This document shows positions 61,323 through 64,000 of a DNA stretch of 64,000 nucleotides, piece after piece. The stretch is from Aestuariispira ectoiniformans (GTDB taxonomy: Bacteria > Pseudomonadota > Alphaproteobacteria > UBA8366 > Aestuariispiraceae), in the NCBI RefSeq assembly GCF_025136295.1, contig NZ_CP062788.1:806001-870000 (forward strand), in the 5' to 3' direction. Every line of letters starts with the position of its first letter. The stretch's first letter is position 1. The notes under the pieces were generated by a model. The model searched no databases. It saw only the letters and a program-made list of their open reading frames with translations, and was not told the origin of the DNA. A program made the position numbers and the translations under genes.

Positions 61323-61780
61323 TCCCCCTCCTGTTCCTGAGAGTCGACCATATCGGTGAGATTTCCAATCATATGATCAATCAGGCTCAGGGCCAGGGCT
61401 TTTTGGTCCGGGGACAGGCCGGTTGTCGCCGTGTCATTCACGGCCATCGCATTGGTGATCACTGTCTTGGCGACATTGCGGGCCTTGTCTGTCAGGAAGA
61501 TAAAGCTTTGCCTTTTGTCCGCCGGGTCCGGGTGGCGTTCGATCAGGCTGTCCCGTTCCATCCGGTTGAGGGTGTTGGCCAGCGTCGGCTGTTCCACCTG
61601 GATGCGTTCCCTCAGAACCTTTTGTGTCAGTCCGTCTTCCTCCAGAAGCGCGAGCAGGGTCGGCATCTGGCCCGGCATGACGCCGACAGCGGCATTGCGC
61701 ATGGCAATGGCGCGGGCAAACAGGCGGGCCAGATGGTTGACCTGATAACCGAAGGATTTATTGCGCGGCAGGACTGTCAC
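61319..61780 (-). CDS. MarR-family transcriptional regulator
   Basis: A 153-residue winged-helix regulator. GLTQKVLRERIQVEQPTLANTLNRMERDSLI is the recognition region and DPADKRQSFIFLTDKA the wing. The start is a GTG at 61780 inside the end of the upstream gene. It is central in a three-gene operon whose promoter holds a 47-bp palindrome, a plausible binding site. Confidence 0.9.
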   Translation of the reverse strand: MTVLPRNKSFGYQVNHLARLFARAIAMRNAAVGVMPGQMPTLLALLEEDGLTQKVLRERIQVEQPTLANTLNRMERDSLIERHPDPADKRQSFIFLTDKARNVAKTVITNAMAVNDTATTGLSPDQKALALSLIDHMIGNLTDMVDSQEQEGE

Positions 61781-62267
61781 TTTTGAGGATACGCCTTTTA
61801 AAGAATTTCAGGGTTGGCTTGTAGCATGCCATAACAACCACAAGGAGAACCATGGCTAGATTAATCGTTCCGGCAATATCTTCATAGACCCTGAATGTCC
61901 AATATTCTGCACTGAAACCGCCATCGCCCACGGCCTGCTTCGCCAGCCGAGCCAGTTTTCCCACAATCGGGGTCAGGATGAAAATGCCGTTGATGGTGAC
62001 AAGGACACTCACCGCGATCTTCACGCGCAGCCAGTTCGCGCGCAACATCCGACTGTGTTTCAGAACCATATAAAGCCCCGACAGCCACAGCAACCCGATG
62101 CCGGGCAGTGTCAGATAACGGACCGATAAATCCAGACCCGTCCGCAGGACTGCGATCTGTGCCAGATCCATCATGCTGTCAGCCAGACTGCTGAACAGGA
62201 TATGTCCGCCAATGCTGCCCACGAACAGGGACAGCCCGACGATATGCAGGAATTTGCCAAACCGCAT
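61758..62267 (-). CDS. Four-helix inner-membrane protein (DUF2269-like)
   Basis: A 169-residue integral membrane protein with about four hydrophobic helices (FGKFLHIVGLSLFVGSIGGH, YLTLPGIGLLWLSGLYMV, WLRVKIAVSVLVTINGIFIL and INLAMVLLVVVMACY). It resembles the DUF2269/DUF2214-type group with a possible haem- or quinone-related role; none is shown. The ATG at 62267 has GGAGG 6 nt upstream. An extension to 62324 would run through the operator palindrome. The MarR gene overlaps its end by 23 nt. Confidence 0.75.
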   Translation of the reverse strand: MRFGKFLHIVGLSLFVGSIGGHILFSSLADSMMDLAQIAVLRTGLDLSVRYLTLPGIGLLWLSGLYMVLKHSRMLRANWLRVKIAVSVLVTINGIFILTPIVGKLARLAKQAVGDGGFSAEYWTFRVYEDIAGTINLAMVLLVVVMACYKPTLKFFKRRILKSDSPAAQ

Positions 62268-62285
62268 ATTAACCTCCATCAAAAT

Positions 62286-62332
62286 AATATTGCTTGCTAT
62301 ATATTTAGAATTTATATATAGCAAGCAATATT
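62286..62332. promoter_or_regulatory. 47-bp perfect palindrome, likely MarR operator
   Basis: Arms of 19 bp (62286-62304 with 62314-62332) are exact reverse complements around a 9-nt spacer. Each carries ATTGCTTGC. On the minus strand TTGCTT and AATATA could form a -35 and -10 with 17-nt spacing inside the palindrome, so a bound repressor would block the operon promoter. Confidence 0.7.
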
Positions 62333-62549
62333 TATTGAATGGAGGTCTTCAGGATTTTCTCCGGGTGACGATTCACCGCTCGAATCCAGGGGGTTGCGGC
62401 AGGGGCTTGCCTTTGGCTGGTAATTTGGTCAGATTGCCGCGAACCGACCTTGAACATCGCTTGCAGACTATGCCGCGGATCGGTTCCCCTTGAGACAGAA
62501 CCAGCGGGCCGTGAAGGACCCGGCACAGACATCCGAAGGACCAGGATCG

Positions 62550-63074
62550 ATGACCACCACCGTGCGCACTCTTTTTGAAGAAGCCACCATTCACGACCGC
62601 GTTGCCGAAATGGCGGCGGAGATTGCCAAATCGATGCCGAAGGATGTGGTTGTGATCGGCCTGCTGAAAGGGGCATTCGTTTTCACCGCAGACCTCTATC
62701 GCGCGCTGGACCGGGTGGGCTTGGAGCCGCAGGTGGAATTCCTGCGCCTGTCGTCCTACGGCAGTTCCAAGGAAAGCAGCGGCGAAATCCTGGTGTCCGG
62801 CAACATCCCCAACAATATCGAAGGCAAGCATGTGCTGGTCGTAGACGACATTCTCGACACCGGCCGGTCGCTCACCTTTGCCAAGAAGACCTTCGAGGAA
62901 CGCGGCGCTGCTGCGGTCACGACTGCCGTCCTGCTGGACAAGCCCAGCCGCCGCGAAGTGAATATCACCGCCGATTATACCGGTTTTGAAATCGACGACC
63001 TGTTCGTGGTCGGCTACGGCATCGACTATGCCGAAAGCTATCGCCATCTGCCCTATGTCGGGACGGTGGATTAA
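62550..63074 (+). CDS. hpt: Hypoxanthine phosphoribosyltransferase
   Basis: A 174-residue PRTase that salvages hypoxanthine (and guanine) to IMP and GMP using PRPP. The PRPP loop is VLVVDDILDTGRSL near 95-108, with the LKGAFVF loop near 39 and YGSSKESSGE near 70 as the flexible region. The start ATG at 62550 is preceded by AGGACCAGGA. A strong bidirectional terminator follows. Confidence 0.93.
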   Translation: MTTTVRTLFEEATIHDRVAEMAAEIAKSMPKDVVVIGLLKGAFVFTADLYRALDRVGLEPQVEFLRLSSYGSSKESSGEILVSGNIPNNIEGKHVLVVDDILDTGRSLTFAKKTFEERGAAAVTTAVLLDKPSRREVNITADYTGFEIDDLFVVGYGIDYAESYRHLPYVGTVD

Positions 63075-63100
63075 GCATCAAGACATATCAAGATATGACA

Positions 63101-63130
63101 AAAGGGGCCGACAGGATCGGCCCCTTTCTT
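63101..63130. terminator. Bidirectional terminator between hpt and the PEP-CTERM gene
   Basis: AAAGGGGCCGA (63101-63111) pairs with TCGGCCCCTTT (63117-63127) around a 5-nt loop, with A and T tracts on both sides. Confidence 0.92.
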
Positions 63131-63147
63131 GTTTGTCAGTGCAAGTC

Positions 63148-63729
63148 TCAGGCGTAGCGGCGGCGCAGGCCAATAACCAGCAGACCCAGACCCAGCAGGC
63201 CGAGGGCGCCGGGTACCGGCACATTCTGGGATGTGATGTTGAATTCCAGATTTTGCGGGGTCGTCCACCCCTGTTGAGCCAGAGAGGTCGTTGCGGATGA
63301 CCCGTCGCTGTAGACAAGGGTCATAAACGCGTTAGCAAGGCTGGTTCCTACCATATCAAGTATACTGCCAGTGACGGAAAGCGGTGACAGGGTTTCGATC
63401 AGGTCGATATCCAGCCCGCCAAAATTGAAGGTCGCCCCCGGTGCGATGGACAGGCCGAGGAAGGATATCGTCTGGAAATGTTTCCCGTCTGACAGGAAGT
63501 CGGACGCAATGCCGCCACCTGTGTTGGTGTCCCAGGTTGCGATGCCATCACCGGCACTTCCCAGACTGTAGACCACCTGCGTGATATTTGCCGTTGCAGA
63601 GGCGCTGTTGGTAACTGCTCCATTCTGAATAAAGCCCGAAAGGGTGGCGGTTGCGATCGGCGTGGCCGATGCCAGGCCAGGCAGACAGAGACCAAGGACT
63701 GTGACCGCAATGGCCAGGAACTTTTGCAT
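63148..63729 (-). CDS. Secreted protein with PEP-CTERM-like sorting tail
   Basis: A 193-residue exported protein. A signal peptide (about 1-22, GLASA) is followed by a Ser/Thr/Gly/Asn-rich, Cys-poor beta body (about 25-165), then VPVPGALGLLGLGLLVIGLRRRYA as a final anchor: a VPxPG signal, one membrane helix and a basic tail. That is the PEP-CTERM/VPLPA sorting architecture handled by exosortase. No exosortase is in the window. It may form part of an extracellular matrix or surface layer. Confidence 0.82.
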   Translation of the reverse strand: MQKFLAIAVTVLGLCLPGLASATPIATATLSGFIQNGAVTNSASATANITQVVYSLGSAGDGIATWDTNTGGGIASDFLSDGKHFQTISFLGLSIAPGATFNFGGLDIDLIETLSPLSVTGSILDMVGTSLANAFMTLVYSDGSSATTSLAQQGWTTPQNLEFNITSQNVPVPGALGLLGLGLLVIGLRRRYA

Positions 63730-63901
63730 AGGTATGACCCCCCAATTTGCATTTTGATTGCCAGGGCGTCATTACGCAGGCTTCATGCCAAGAAAATAAG
63801 CTATTGATAAATAATAATATGTGCTGACTTTTCGGAAGGCTTTCGGCGTATCTGTAAAATATGCCGACACTCCTGTCAGGGACGGCGGCCCGACCTAGGG
63901 C

Positions 63902-64000
63902 CTATGCCGCCTGTGCCTTTGTCTTCGGCGCGCCGTTGCCCTTCGACGAGGTCAACTGCAGGAAGATGTCTTCCAGGTCGGTTTCTTCCGTCACCAGATC
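63902..64000 (-). CDS. C-terminal end of an ABC transporter ATP-binding protein, partial
   Basis: The last 32 residues of a minus-strand gene that runs off the right edge. VTEETDLEDIFLQLT matches the C-terminus of ABC-2-type exporter ATPases of the NatA/GldA group. The remaining part, including Walker motifs, is outside the window, so substrate and partner are unknown. Confidence 0.6.
   Translation of the reverse strand, partial: DLVTEETDLEDIFLQLTSSKGNGAPKTKAQAA

Noticed and set aside
1-64000. CRISPR arrays, rRNA genes, transposases, phage integrases
   Set aside because: I looked for regular spaced repeats, conserved rRNA segments and transposase or integrase proteins and found none.

Overview
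The window is about 60% GC, densely coded chromosomal DNA from an alphaproteobacterium. Rhodospirillales/Kiloniellales-type is my best guess. The evidence is the rnd-kpsF order, an NDUFA9-like reductase beside uppP and gltD/gltB, an alphaproteobacterial-type glutamate-cysteine ligase, ubiA followed by an ETF-beta-type lysine methyltransferase, B12-dependent methylmalonyl-CoA mutase, TAXI-TRAP transport and nonulosonic acid sugar genes. No rRNA, CRISPR array, transposase, integrase or prophage gene is visible. One tRNA, tRNA-Leu(CAG), is present.

Layout. 1-1600: kpsF (cut by the left edge), rnd, tRNA-Leu. 1830-4422: NDUFA9-like reductase, PtmA-like SDR and uppP. 4790-10813: gltD-gltB. 11022-14193: TAXI-TRAP uptake system. 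14293-16452: MarR plus DUF2000, then an AT-richer LysE/Lrp pair bracketed by a 33-bp direct repeat. 16449-24727: cNMP-binding protein, GNAT, the RimK/RimB/AstE-like protein-glutamylation operon, a PhnZ-like HD protein with a divergent LysR regulator, and a 3'-5' exonuclease. 24832-30881: cyclophilin, two GFA proteins around an AT-rich orphan, DUF4168, VOC/MarR pair, small YjfB-like protein, dicarboxylate symporter. 30918-36800: ghrA, an alpha/beta hydrolase and a legC-legH-ptmE-legB sugar operon. 36986-44449: OmpA-like lipoprotein, apaG, folE, trkH, SDR/AraC divergent pair, two methyltransferases. 44697-49472: Lrp regulator, a DmdA-like folate-dependent methyltransferase, OsmC, an ECHDC3-like protein and a DmdB-like acyl-CoA ligase. 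49698-51379: a polymorphic toxin with a swapped AT-rich toxin tip and an overlapping immunity gene. 51541-60000: gshA, rsmE, ubiA, ETF-beta-type methyltransferase, iadA, DUF4136 lipoprotein, GNAT and methylmalonyl-CoA mutase. 60095-64000: a small protein, a membrane-protein/MarR/lipase operon under a 47-bp palindrome, hpt, a PEP-CTERM-like secreted protein, and the end of an ABC ATPase.

Themes. Core metabolism includes ammonia assimilation (GltBD), folate/pterin synthesis (FolE), glutathione (GshA), ubiquinone (UbiA), propionyl-CoA use (methylmalonyl-CoA mutase) and purine salvage (Hpt). Surface chemistry includes KpsF, UppP, the leg genes, the PtmA-like SDR, OmpA and PEP-CTERM proteins.

The parts most worth a second look are the toxin/immunity module, the DmdA-like acyl-CoA cassette whose hydratase-fold member lacks both catalytic glutamates, the partial legionaminic-acid set, the LysE/Lrp insert that rebuilds the end of its neighbour gene, and the PhnZ-like oxygenase candidate.
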